Assembly (NCBI GenBank): GCA_937921995.1
Contig: CAKZVF010000247.1
Span: 1 to 34,421, forward strand
DNA from: an uncultured Pirellulaceae bacterium
Lineage (GTDB): Bacteria > Planctomycetota > Planctomycetia > Pirellulales > Pirellulaceae
Reading direction: 5' to 3'
DNA length: 34,421 nucleotides
Shown here: positions 1 through 7,125 of the stretch, piece by piece
Numbering within the stretch: the first letter of the stretch is position 1
Layout: the number at the start of each line of letters is the position of its first letter
Made by a program: the position numbers and the translations under genes
The notes under the pieces: generated by a model
The model's database searches: none
Told to the model about the DNA's origin: nothing
Seen by the model: the letters and a program-made list of their open reading frames with translations, nothing else

Positions 1-2
1 GA

Positions 3-113
3 CCCATCGGTTCCGCGTTATTGATTGCGGCGGCTCAAGCCGATGAAAAACTTGTCGGCAACGCCAATCCAGCGGGAGTTTGCGTCTTGAGTAAACGAGC
101 CGTGATGGTATAA
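3..113 (+). CDS. C-terminal end of an unidentified gene (5' end outside window)
   Basis: The frame beginning at base 3 is open for 36 codons and closes with TAA at 111-113; the other two forward frames stop earlier. The visible peptide contains an Ala-rich helix-like stretch (SALLIAAAQADEKLVG) and ends in SKRAVMV, which reads like a natural protein terminus and not like noise. I do not recognise the family. The gene would be co-directional with the tRNA that starts 47 bases downstream. A chance open frame of this length is possible, so the call is tentative. Confidence 0.35.
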   Translation, partial: PIGSALLIAAAQADEKLVGNANPAGVCVLSKRAVMV

Positions 114-160
114 AACTAACCGCCGTTTGGGAGCCTTTTAATGGGCGACCAGCACATCAT

Positions 161-244
161 GCGGATGTGGCGGAATTGGCAGACGCGCTGGCTTCAGGTG
201 CCAGTGGGGGCAACCCCGTGGAGGTTCGAATCCTCTCATCCGCA
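161..244 (+). tRNA. tRNA-Leu (anticodon CAG)
   Basis: The 84 bases fold as a class II tRNA. The acceptor stem is GCGGATG paired with CATCCGC, with discriminator A244 and no encoded CCA. The D-arm contains the GGC of the D-loop. The anticodon stem CTGGC/GCCAG (188-192 and 200-204) holds the loop TTCAGGT with anticodon CAG at 195-197. A long variable arm (GGGG/CCCC) is typical of leucine tRNAs. The T-arm has loop TTCGAAT with a five-pair stem. It would decode CUG codons. The 3' part from base 193 is duplicated at 3281-3332, so this gene is probably the attachment site of the island downstream and may owe its 3' half to the incoming element. Confidence 0.97.
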
Positions 245-256
245 CTTAATGATTAA

Positions 257-288
257 GCCGAGGAACTTCTGTTCGCTCGGCCTTTTTT
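257..288 (+). terminator. Rho-independent terminator after tRNA-Leu
   Basis: GCCGAG at 257-262 pairs with CTCGGC at 276-281, with a 13-base loop, and is followed after one C by six T residues at 283-288. The hairpin starts 12 bases past the tRNA 3' end and would end the tRNA transcript. If the island hypothesis is right, this terminator belongs to the island side of the junction. Confidence 0.65.
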
Positions 289-737
289 ATTTGGGCTTGG
301 AATCTGAGAGTACATCGACTGCCAAAAATGGCCGTTTTGTACGGCTTAGAATTATCGTGCTCGCCGGGTCATCCAATCGACATGTTACAGAAATAGAAAA
401 AGTGCAACACGTTTCGTTAACCTGTCGCACACTACAACACATACATCTAAGGCTCTCGGATCTCTTCTGTGAAGCGTTTCGCTGATTTCCAATTCAAAGA
501 TGGCACATTTCGATGAACTTAAACAATTTCATGTTAAAAAAACCTCTCCAATCCGCAATCCAGATTGCTAGCGACTGTTCGAATTGGTGCGGAAAGGTCG
601 GACGGTACGGGCTTTATGTTAATGGCTAGATGTTCTATAGCCGGTTTCATTAGCCTATACTAATGGCTGCCGTTAATATGGCGGCTTAAGCAAACCTGTA
701 TTAACCGGTTGCACATATAGTGTCTGAACCCAAAAAC
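289..737. other. Gene-free left part of the island upstream of the Fic gene
   Basis: I see no convincing gene in this stretch. The only long open frame across the tRNA and terminator is an artefact of reading through the tRNA. Just before the Fic gene there are three related short motifs, TAATGGCT at 620-627 and 661-668 and TAATATGGCGGCT at 674-686, together with a small hairpin GGCTA/TAGCC (624-628 with 638-642). These could be promoter or operator elements of the Fic gene, but that is a guess. Confidence 0.3.
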
Positions 738-1901
738 ATGAAGAAATCACATCGGGCAGGGCGTTATCTGCGCCAGCCAACTGGTTACAGTGCCTTCGTA
801 CCGGAACCGCTTCCGCCGAATCCGGCCGTCGAGATCTCAGCCGAAATTCAAGTCTTGCTATCCCAAGCGGATCGAGCACTGGGCAGGCTGGATGGTTCCA
901 TTCAAACCCTTCCCAACCCAGACTTGTTTGTCTTTTATGTACGTTCGGAAGGAGGCTGTGCTTTCCAGCCAAATCGAAGGAACGCAGAGTTCCCTCCAAG
1001 ACGTTCTCGCAGCCGAAGCGAAAGTGCTATCTCCAGACAGACCGCAAGATGTTGGCGAGGTAGTTAACTATGTCAATGCAATGAACCACGGCTTGGAAAG
1101 TTTGGACCGGCTTCCCATCAGTGTTCGTATGTTTAAGGAGATTCATGAAAAACTATTGGCTGGAGTACGCGGTTCTCATCTGACACCTGGCAAAGTTCGA
1201 ACAAGCCAAAACTGGATCGGACCGAGCGGTTGTGTAGTGAACGATGCGGTTTTCGTTCCACCACCGCCGACAGAAGTCGCTCGTTGTCTATCAGATCTGG
1301 AGCACTTCATCCATTCCGACAGCGACTTGCCTTTACTGGTCAAGATTGGTCTTGCTCATGCGCAGTTCGAAACAATTCACCCGTTCCTAGATGGCAATGG
1401 CAGGATCGGGCGGTTGCTGATTACGTTTTTGCTTTGTCAGCGGGAGGTTTTGCTCAAACCTGTGCTCTATCTATCCTACTACTTCAAAAGACATCGTAGT
1501 GAGTACTACGATCGACTACAGGCAATTCGAGACAACGGCACGTGGGAGGATTGGCTGGTCTTTTTTTAAAGGGTGTGATCGAAGTTAGCAAACAGGCGAC
1601 AGAGACGGCAAGGAAAATTTTGGCGCTTCGAGAAAACCATCGTGATGCCATCACCAACGCGCTTCCGAGAACCGCTGCCAACGGCCACAAACTATTGGAA
1701 CACCTATACAAGAATCCAATTGTCTCGGTTACCGATGTTCAAGAATTAATTGGCACGGCATACCCCGCAGCAAATGACTTGGTGACTCGATTCAATGACT
1801 TGGAAATCCTACATGAGATTACTGGGCAAACGCGAAATCGGAAATTTAATTACCGAGAGTTTATTCAGATCTTCAATGATAACGAGGGTGAGGCAGAATG
1901 A
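738..1901 (+). pseudogene. Class II Fic-family AMPylase-like protein, disrupted by two single-base frameshifts
   Basis: Fic proteins transfer AMP or related groups to target hydroxyls. Three consecutive pieces make one protein: N-terminus from about 738 (ATG; GTG at 720 is an alternative), middle in a second frame, C-terminus back in the first frame. Removing one T from the T4 run at 933-936 and adding one T to the T7 run at 1561-1567 restores 387 codons, a normal length for this family. The middle piece carries the complete catalytic motif HPFLDGNGRIGR at 1378-1413, and SSQIEG at 964-981 fits the class II inhibitory-helix pattern (S/T)xxxE(G/N). The last roughly 80 residues resemble a winged-helix DNA-binding domain, as is usual in this subfamily. 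As written, translation would stop at 1067 or 1569. Sequencing error, phase variation and genuine decay are all possible. Confidence 0.8.
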
Positions 1902-2120
1902 ACGAATTCCACGCCAGAGCCAATAAAACCAAACACATATCTCTTAGGCTCCTAGTGCAGCGTCTAACCTGAAATTTGAGGTTGCATCTTGAATTGACTT
2001 GTAAATTTGAAAGCTCATTCGAACTGCCAATCCCAAAGTCAATTCTTGATGCGGTACGAAAGCCTTTTTCGCTTTGCCGGATACCATTGGACCAGTCCCT
2101 TCTTCTTTGGTCGGTCGTAG

Positions 2121-3112
2121 CTAAAACTTAATTCCAACTCCGCTTCCCTCCGTACGCGAAATACGAAACGGCTTGTAGTATCGGTAAACTTTGTTTTGAC
2201 CGAATTCAATGGGATCAACTCGGCATGTATCCAGAGTCATTTCGTCAGGCAATCCGTTCGCAATATTTGCGTAGATGGCGGCAGAACCGGAACCACTCGA
2301 TGCATCGCTCATGATCCAAACTAAAAAAAGGCTGTTCTTGGGTTTAACAAGTACACCATAGGCAACATCATTCCCAGAACTGCCAATCCACACAAGAAAC
2401 TTTCCATCGCTTACAGTCCCTGCAAAATCGTCCATTGACGATATGTGTTGTATGTAGTTGTTGTAGGGCAGGAAATACTCATCGGCCTTTTGCTGAATCT
2501 TACGCTCACTCAATGACGAACAGCTTTCATAAAAGTCTCGCAGAATTCTTGCATTTTCCATGCCAGCAGCAGAGTAAGCATAGCTGTATTTGAGTAGGCG
2601 AAACATCGTTAGGTGAGCTGAGTGCAGTAGTACACCAGCAATGCTACCACTATTCCCGAACTGAGTGTTTATAGTGAATTGCTTTCCGGAAGCGATCGCT
2701 TCTTCCGCTTCTGACTTAGGTAATTGCAACACAAATTTCGCGTCAGGTGCTTCCTCGAAAACAAATGGCGTGTGCCTTTCAGGGTCAATGTTTTCAGGAG
2801 CCTTGTAGTGAGTAAATTCCGAACTTTCGATCTGAACCCACGAGTTGTGATTTTTCAAATTCTCAACATCCGATAATCCGCGCTTCTTCTGTTCAAACGC
2901 GAACTTCTTTCGATCTTCCCGAAAAAACGGTCGACATCCTGCCGCTGAATGATAGTTAAATTTGATCCTCCCAGAGATTTAGAAACGACATGTCCGTCAC
3001 ACAACTCAGCTTTTTCGTCTTTCCCCAATATAGGACAAGCGAAGTGTTCGAACTTTTTGTCAAATAATTCGGCGTGATTTTCGTTTAACTTCTCAAGCTG
3101 GTGCTGGTTCAT
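2121..3112 (-). pseudogene. Unknown protein with a Cys/His (possibly HNH-like) N-terminus, disrupted by one frameshift
   Basis: Two overlapping minus-strand frames (3112 to 2855 and 2858 to 2121) become one frame of 330 codons if one base is added to the A6 run at 2922-2927. The joined junction then reads DVDRFFREDRKKFAFEQ. The start is placed at ATG 3112 because GGAG lies just upstream; an in-frame ATG at 3142 is less likely. The first 60 residues contain CPILGKDEKAELCDGH, two cysteines and a histidine (C26, C38, H41) arranged like a zinc knuckle or a degenerate HNH motif. The remaining 245 residues match no family I know and show no signal peptide or membrane segment. The gene is convergent with the Fic gene and occupies the right half of the island. 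Its function is unknown; a nuclease or toxin-like role is only a guess from the motif and context. Confidence 0.5.
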
Positions 3113-3280
3113 CTTGCTTCTCCGTTCCAGAAAATATCGCATACTGAATTTGCACTTTGGCTATTTCAAAAATGCTCGTTTTTGTTGCGTTTAAGTGCGT
3201 GGGTCTGCAATTGAAACTGCCGATGATGCACTACGTTTGGAACGATAAAAACGAGTTTAAGTGCTGGTTCCAAATCAATT

Positions 3281-3332
3281 TTCAGGTGCCAGTGGAGGCA
3301 ACCCCGTGGCGGTTCGAATCCTCTCATCCGCA
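3281..3332 (+). repeat. Displaced 3' fragment of tRNA-Leu (putative attachment-site repeat)
   Basis: These 52 bases repeat 193-244, starting exactly at the first base of the anticodon loop. They differ at two positions: 3296 (A instead of G208) and 3310 (C instead of A222). The second change breaks a T-stem pair (A222-T234 in the intact tRNA), so the copy is decaying as an RNA. There is no 5' half. The fragment ends 13 bases before the stop codon of the reductase gene on the opposite strand. Confidence 0.85.
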
Positions 3333-3345
3333 CTTTAATCTATTA

Positions 3346-4443
3346 CTACCTAGCGATCGGGAAGTCGGTGTAGCCTTTGGCGCCGGTGGGACTGTACCAG
3401 TGGGACATGTCGGCTTCGGGATTCAGTTCGATCTCGTTCTCGAACCGGTAGACCAAGTCCGCGTTGCTGATGAAGGGGCGGCCAAAAGAGATCAGATCGG
3501 CGTCGCCGGTTGCGATCGCGGATTCGGCCGTTTCTTGCGTGTAGCCGCAATTGCCCATCAGCGGTCCATCGAAGACGTTTCGGAAATCAGCTAACGTCAT
3601 TGCTTCACCCAGTTCATGAAATCCGAAACCGAGCCCGTCCATGACGTGCAGATAGGCGAGCCCAAATTGGTTTAACTCCGTCGCCGCGTACGTGAACTGC
3701 TCGCGGTAGTCGGGGGATCCCATGTCGTTGAAGACTCCGTTGGGCGAAAGACGAACCGCGACTCGGTTCGCCGGCCACACCTCGGTGACCGCCTCGAGCA
3801 CCTCGCGCAACAGGCGGAAACGATTCTCAATACTGCCACCGTATTGGTCTTCACGCTGATTTGTTTTCGACTGCAAGAACGTGTCAAGCAAGTAGCCGTT
3901 GGCTGAATGAATTTCGATGCCGTCAAAACCTGCCACTTTCGCGTTTTCAGCTGCTCTAGAATAGTCGGCGATCACTCCCGCAATCTCGTTGGTTTCCAGC
4001 GCACGGGGAGTCTCATACGGCTGCTTGCCGGAGGGAGTATGGACGTGATCGCCGTTGATGGAGACCGCCGAAGGAGCCACCGGTAACTCGCCGTCGTGGA
4101 AACTGCTGTGCGAGGCGCGGCCGGTATGCCACAGTTGCATGAACGCCAAGCCATCAGCTTGGTGGATCGCCTGAGTGCATTTCTGCCATCCGGCGACCAT
4201 CGCGTCGGTGTAAACTCCTGGTGATTCCACCCAACCGTTGGCTTGCGGAGAAATGGTCGTGGCTTCGGTGATGATCAAACCCGCCGATGCGCGCTGACGA
4301 TAATATTCCGCCATGATTTCGTTGGGGATTCGGTCACTTCCCGAACGTGCTCGAGTCAGCGGCGCCAAAACAACGCGGTTGTTGAGGCGCAGGTCGCCCA
4401 TCTCAAATCCGGAAAGCAGTTGCGAGGATTTCGTCATTGTCAT
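3346..4443 (-). CDS. Old Yellow Enzyme family FMN-dependent alkene reductase (NemA-like)
   Basis: The 365-residue protein has the length and motif order of NemA/PETN-reductase-type enzymes, which use NAD(P)H and FMN to reduce activated C=C bonds or nitro compounds in the cytoplasm. Visible hallmarks are APLTRAR near residue 27, Q103 in FMQLWHTGR, the substrate-binding pair H179/N182 with proton donor Y184 in HSANGYLLD, the YGGSIENR segment, and the FMN-phosphate region SFGRPFISN near the C-terminus. There is no signal peptide. It is co-directional with the mutarotase gene 169 bases upstream, but the gap is too wide to insist on an operon. Its 3' end lies next to the tRNA fragment, so it marks the first chromosomal gene to the right of the island. 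Physiological substrate is unknown. Confidence 0.9.
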   Translation of the reverse strand: MTMTKSSQLLSGFEMGDLRLNNRVVLAPLTRARSGSDRIPNEIMAEYYRQRASAGLIITEATTISPQANGWVESPGVYTDAMVAGWQKCTQAIHQADGLAFMQLWHTGRASHSSFHDGELPVAPSAVSINGDHVHTPSGKQPYETPRALETNEIAGVIADYSRAAENAKVAGFDGIEIHSANGYLLDTFLQSKTNQREDQYGGSIENRFRLLREVLEAVTEVWPANRVAVRLSPNGVFNDMGSPDYREQFTYAATELNQFGLAYLHVMDGLGFGFHELGEAMTLADFRNVFDGPLMGNCGYTQETAESAIATGDADLISFGRPFISNADLVYRFENEIELNPEADMSHWYSPTGAKGYTDFPIAR

Positions 4444-4612
4444 AACTCTGTTGATGCAATTGGTAGTTCAAAACCGCATGCTACCAAAAAGCTGCATTTG
4501 GCAAAGAGCCCGGTTCGCCTTGACCGCTGTGTGTTTGCGAAAGCCCGTCAACGCAGGGACCAGAATAATGCTCTCATCCAAGCTCAGGTATTTTTCACCC
4601 GCGTTGGGAAAT

Positions 4613-5449
4613 TTACTCGACTGAAATCCGCGTTGAGAAACTGTGGGTTTCGCCTTTGCCCACAGACACCGCGCGGTCGTTGGTGATCGCGGCCTCGATG
4701 CAGACGAAGTTCAGATAATGCTCGTTGGGTAGGTCGCTCAGCGCCTCCGCCTTTTCGATCCACGGGTTCCAGACGACTGTTGAGGGGCTGGCTTTCTTCT
4801 CGATCAGAATCGTGCGCTTTTTCAACGGGTCTTCCAGTCGCACCGATCCGCTGCTGTCGTAGTAACGGTCCACCTCCTGATCGATACGAATCACTCCGTC
4901 TTGATAACGAACTGTATGATCGCCGACGGTGTCCAAGTAGTCCGTGCCTTCCAAGCCTTTGATCGCGACCTCCCGGACGTCTCCTACAGAGAAGTAACTA
5001 TGCAGTGCACCGGAAACCAATAAGGGATCGCCAGCGCGGTTAGTGGATTGGAGCGTCACATCTAAGGAGCTTCCTATGGTAATGATCGCCAGCGCCGACC
5101 ACTGTCCATTGTCGCGCCGAAGTTTTGCTACGACTCCATCGTCGGTGACATCGGTTGATTCCAGCTCCCAAAATTGGTTTCGCACCAGACCGTGCGATGG
5201 GAGATCGGAGTCCGTCGGGTGAGCATTAAACCAAGGCCAACAAAGAGGAATCCCTCCGCGGATTGCTTTACCTTGCCGATAGACTGCATCGGGGCTGAGG
5301 TAAAGGACTTCTTCAGCACCCTCCGGGCACCACGACATGACATGCGCCCCGTGTAACGCTATTTGCCCATTACATTTTGGATGTTTGATCGTCAGCACCG
5401 GGTAGCCGGGAACAAGATCTTCAAGTTGAGCGATTGAGTCTGTATTCAT
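4613..5449 (-). CDS. D-hexose-6-phosphate mutarotase (YeaD-like, aldose 1-epimerase superfamily)
   Basis: This cytosolic enzyme family interconverts the alpha and beta anomers of hexose 6-phosphates. From the ATG at 5449 the protein has 278 residues, the family's normal size; an upstream ATG at 5518 would add 23 residues with no family character, so I chose the internal start. Family features are the RGGIPLCWPWF segment near residues 64-74, H86 in PSHGLVR, the catalytic histidine H150 in SGALHSYF and the catalytic base E252 in VCIEA. Its position beside glycan-degradation genes suggests a role in sugar catabolism. A mutarotase acting on another sugar phosphate or on free sugars cannot be excluded. 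Confidence 0.88.
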   Translation of the reverse strand: MNTDSIAQLEDLVPGYPVLTIKHPKCNGQIALHGAHVMSWCPEGAEEVLYLSPDAVYRQGKAIRGGIPLCWPWFNAHPTDSDLPSHGLVRNQFWELESTDVTDDGVVAKLRRDNGQWSALAIITIGSSLDVTLQSTNRAGDPLLVSGALHSYFSVGDVREVAIKGLEGTDYLDTVGDHTVRYQDGVIRIDQEVDRYYDSSGSVRLEDPLKKRTILIEKKASPSTVVWNPWIEKAEALSDLPNEHYLNFVCIEAAITNDRAVSVGKGETHSFSTRISVE

Positions 5450-5654
5450 GATCCGGATTCTATCAAAAATCTGGCAACGATCCGACCAATGGTATGATTT
5501 TGACCGAACCCAATGCATTCAACGGCGGTTGAAAGGCCAATGACAAATCTTACCTGCGACATGTTCTGGTTTGTTTTCGTCGGTCGAATAAGTAGCCTAA
5601 ACCATTGATCAGCAAGATTCGTCCCCATAAATTCCTATATAGAAGGGCAACGTA

Positions 5655-7052
5655 GTGACATCACGAACAAAAACGAACTCCCGGCTAAGTTCACGGCGGC
5701 GGTTCCTAACCCAAGCTGCCGCGCTAACATCAGCTGCAGCGATTCCCTACACGTTCACCGCGCCACGCAGTTTTGCAAACGAAAAAAAAACAGGCCTGCG
5801 ATTCGCGCTGATCGGGGTGGGCGGTAACGGAACTCGGACCGGTCCGGTTGGCAAACAGTACGCGGATCTGGTTGCGCTCTGCGATGTCGACGCGCGTCAT
5901 CTTGAAGCCGGTAACGGGTTGCTGTGTGATGGTAAGGCTGATCTTTATAGCGACTACCGTGAAGTGCTGGCTCGTGATGATATCGACGTGGTGCAAATAT
6001 CGACGCCCGACCATTGGCACACCAAAATTCTCATCGAGGCGATGCTCTCTGGTAAAGATGCCTATTGTGAGAAACCGCTAACGCTGACGATCGACGAAGG
6101 TAAACTAATCCGAGAGGTCCAAAAGCAAACCGGACGCGTCGTCCAAGTCGGCACGCAACAGCGCAGCAGTTTCGACTTGTTCAACAAAGCCTTGGCCGTG
6201 ATCGCGGACAATCGAATCGGCAAACTAAAAAAGATCACCATCGGTATTGATGCGGGGGGCTGGAGTCCTGAAATTCCTCTGGCGGATGTGCCTGAGGGTT
6301 TGGACTGGGACCGTTGGCTGGGTCCGACGCCCGAGATGCCGTTCCGATATTTGGAAAATCCTGAGAAGGGGAATGACGGAAAGAAACGAAGTTACACCAA
6401 TGGCCATACTCATTTTCGCTGGTGGTACGAGCACTCCGGCGGCAAGCTGACCGATTGGGGGGCTCATCACATTGATATCGCAATGCTGGGAATCGAGGCC
6501 GCGGGGCAGAACAGCGATCCTGTTTCTGTCGGGGGAACATCCAAACACGAAGTCGATTTCAAAGATGGAATGCCGCAGCAGGGCAATCGCTACAACACGG
6601 CGCGTGAATTCGATCTGACGGTTAAGTTTGCTGACAAGGATGTGCAGATGAACATCCGGCACGACGTGGACAACGGGATTCTGTTTGAGGGCACAGGCGG
6701 CCGCATTTTTGTCAACCGAGGCAAACTGGTTGGCAAAGCGATTGAGGAATTGGCGGCAAACCCTCTGCCTGAAGATGCCATCGCAAAGATCTATCGAAAC
6801 ATGCCGGTCGTGAGCAACAATCGAGACGCTCATTGGCTAAATTTTATTCACGCGATTGAGAACCGGACGCTCCCGATTTCTGATGTTCACTCTCACATGA
6901 AAATGCTCAACGTCTGCCACTTGGCCGGCATCAGTTGCCGTTTGGATCGAACCATCCATTGGGATCAGTCCACCGAAACAATCGTCGGTGATGAGTTGGC
7001 TCAAAGTATGATGGCGCGTCCGTACCGAAAAGGATATGAAATCGAAATGTAG
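5655..7052 (+). CDS. Tat-exported Gfo/Idh/MocA family oxidoreductase
   Basis: The 465-residue protein begins with a twin-arginine signal (SRRRFLTQAA, residues 13-22) followed by an Ala-rich hydrophobic segment and a likely cleavage after SFA near residue 41. The Rossmann motif ALIGVGGNGTR (51-61) binds NAD(P). STPDHWH (116-122) and EKP (139-141) are standard family signatures, and HFRWWYEHSGGKLTDWGAHH near 255-275 is typical of the secreted planctomycete branch. The GTG start is supported by AGAAGGG eight bases upstream. It leads a plus-strand group with the fucosidase 73 bases downstream. The substrate is unknown: the superfamily includes sugar dehydrogenases and GH109-type NAD-dependent glycosidases, so it could act on periplasmic fucose or on a glycoside. 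Confidence 0.88.
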   Translation: MTSRTKTNSRLSSRRRFLTQAAALTSAAAIPYTFTAPRSFANEKKTGLRFALIGVGGNGTRTGPVGKQYADLVALCDVDARHLEAGNGLLCDGKADLYSDYREVLARDDIDVVQISTPDHWHTKILIEAMLSGKDAYCEKPLTLTIDEGKLIREVQKQTGRVVQVGTQQRSSFDLFNKALAVIADNRIGKLKKITIGIDAGGWSPEIPLADVPEGLDWDRWLGPTPEMPFRYLENPEKGNDGKKRSYTNGHTHFRWWYEHSGGKLTDWGAHHIDIAMLGIEAAGQNSDPVSVGGTSKHEVDFKDGMPQQGNRYNTAREFDLTVKFADKDVQMNIRHDVDNGILFEGTGGRIFVNRGKLVGKAIEELAANPLPEDAIAKIYRNMPVVSNNRDAHWLNFIHAIENRTLPISDVHSHMKMLNVCHLAGISCRLDRTIHWDQSTETIVGDELAQSMMARPYRKGYEIEM

Positions 7053-7125
7053 TTTCGTAGAGAATGCTGTTTTGATCCACCTATCTTCCCCACCTCAAAC
7101 TTTATTGCAGAACCAACGAGAATCT

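Larger units (their letters stand above)
193..3332. mobile_element. Small tRNA-Leu-associated genomic island, about 3.1 kb, no integrase seen
   Basis: A 52-base direct repeat flanks the region: 193-244 is the tRNA-Leu from the first base of the anticodon loop to the discriminator base, and 3281-3332 is its copy with 50 of 52 bases identical. Tyrosine-recombinase islands commonly integrate in the anticodon or T-loop of tRNA genes and rebuild the 3' half, leaving the displaced copy at the far end, which is what is seen here. The content (a Fic-family gene and an unknown Cys/His-containing gene, both frameshifted) is accessory in type, and by eye the sequence is more AT-rich than the metabolic genes to its right. 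No recombinase gene lies between the repeats, so the element would be a remnant, or would have been mobilised in trans. Confidence 0.55.

Noticed and set aside
141-485. 114-codon plus-strand frame across the tRNA-Leu
   Set aside because: It reads through the tRNA and its terminator; the peptide ending WRFESSHPH is the usual artefact of translating a leucine tRNA.
3157-3594. 145-codon plus-strand frame at the right end of the island
   Set aside because: It crosses the tRNA fragment and then runs antisense to the well-supported reductase gene.
5449-5518. Extended N-terminus of the mutarotase (start at 5518)
   Set aside because: The additional 23 residues are not like the family, and the internal ATG gives the usual length.
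6225-6833. 202-codon minus-strand frame inside the Gfo/Idh gene
   Set aside because: It is fully contained in a gene with clear family motifs on the other strand and shows no family features of its own.
7036-7125. Upstream start of the fucosidase overlapping the Gfo/Idh stop
   Set aside because: It would place 30 residues in front of a clear signal peptide and overlap the preceding gene.
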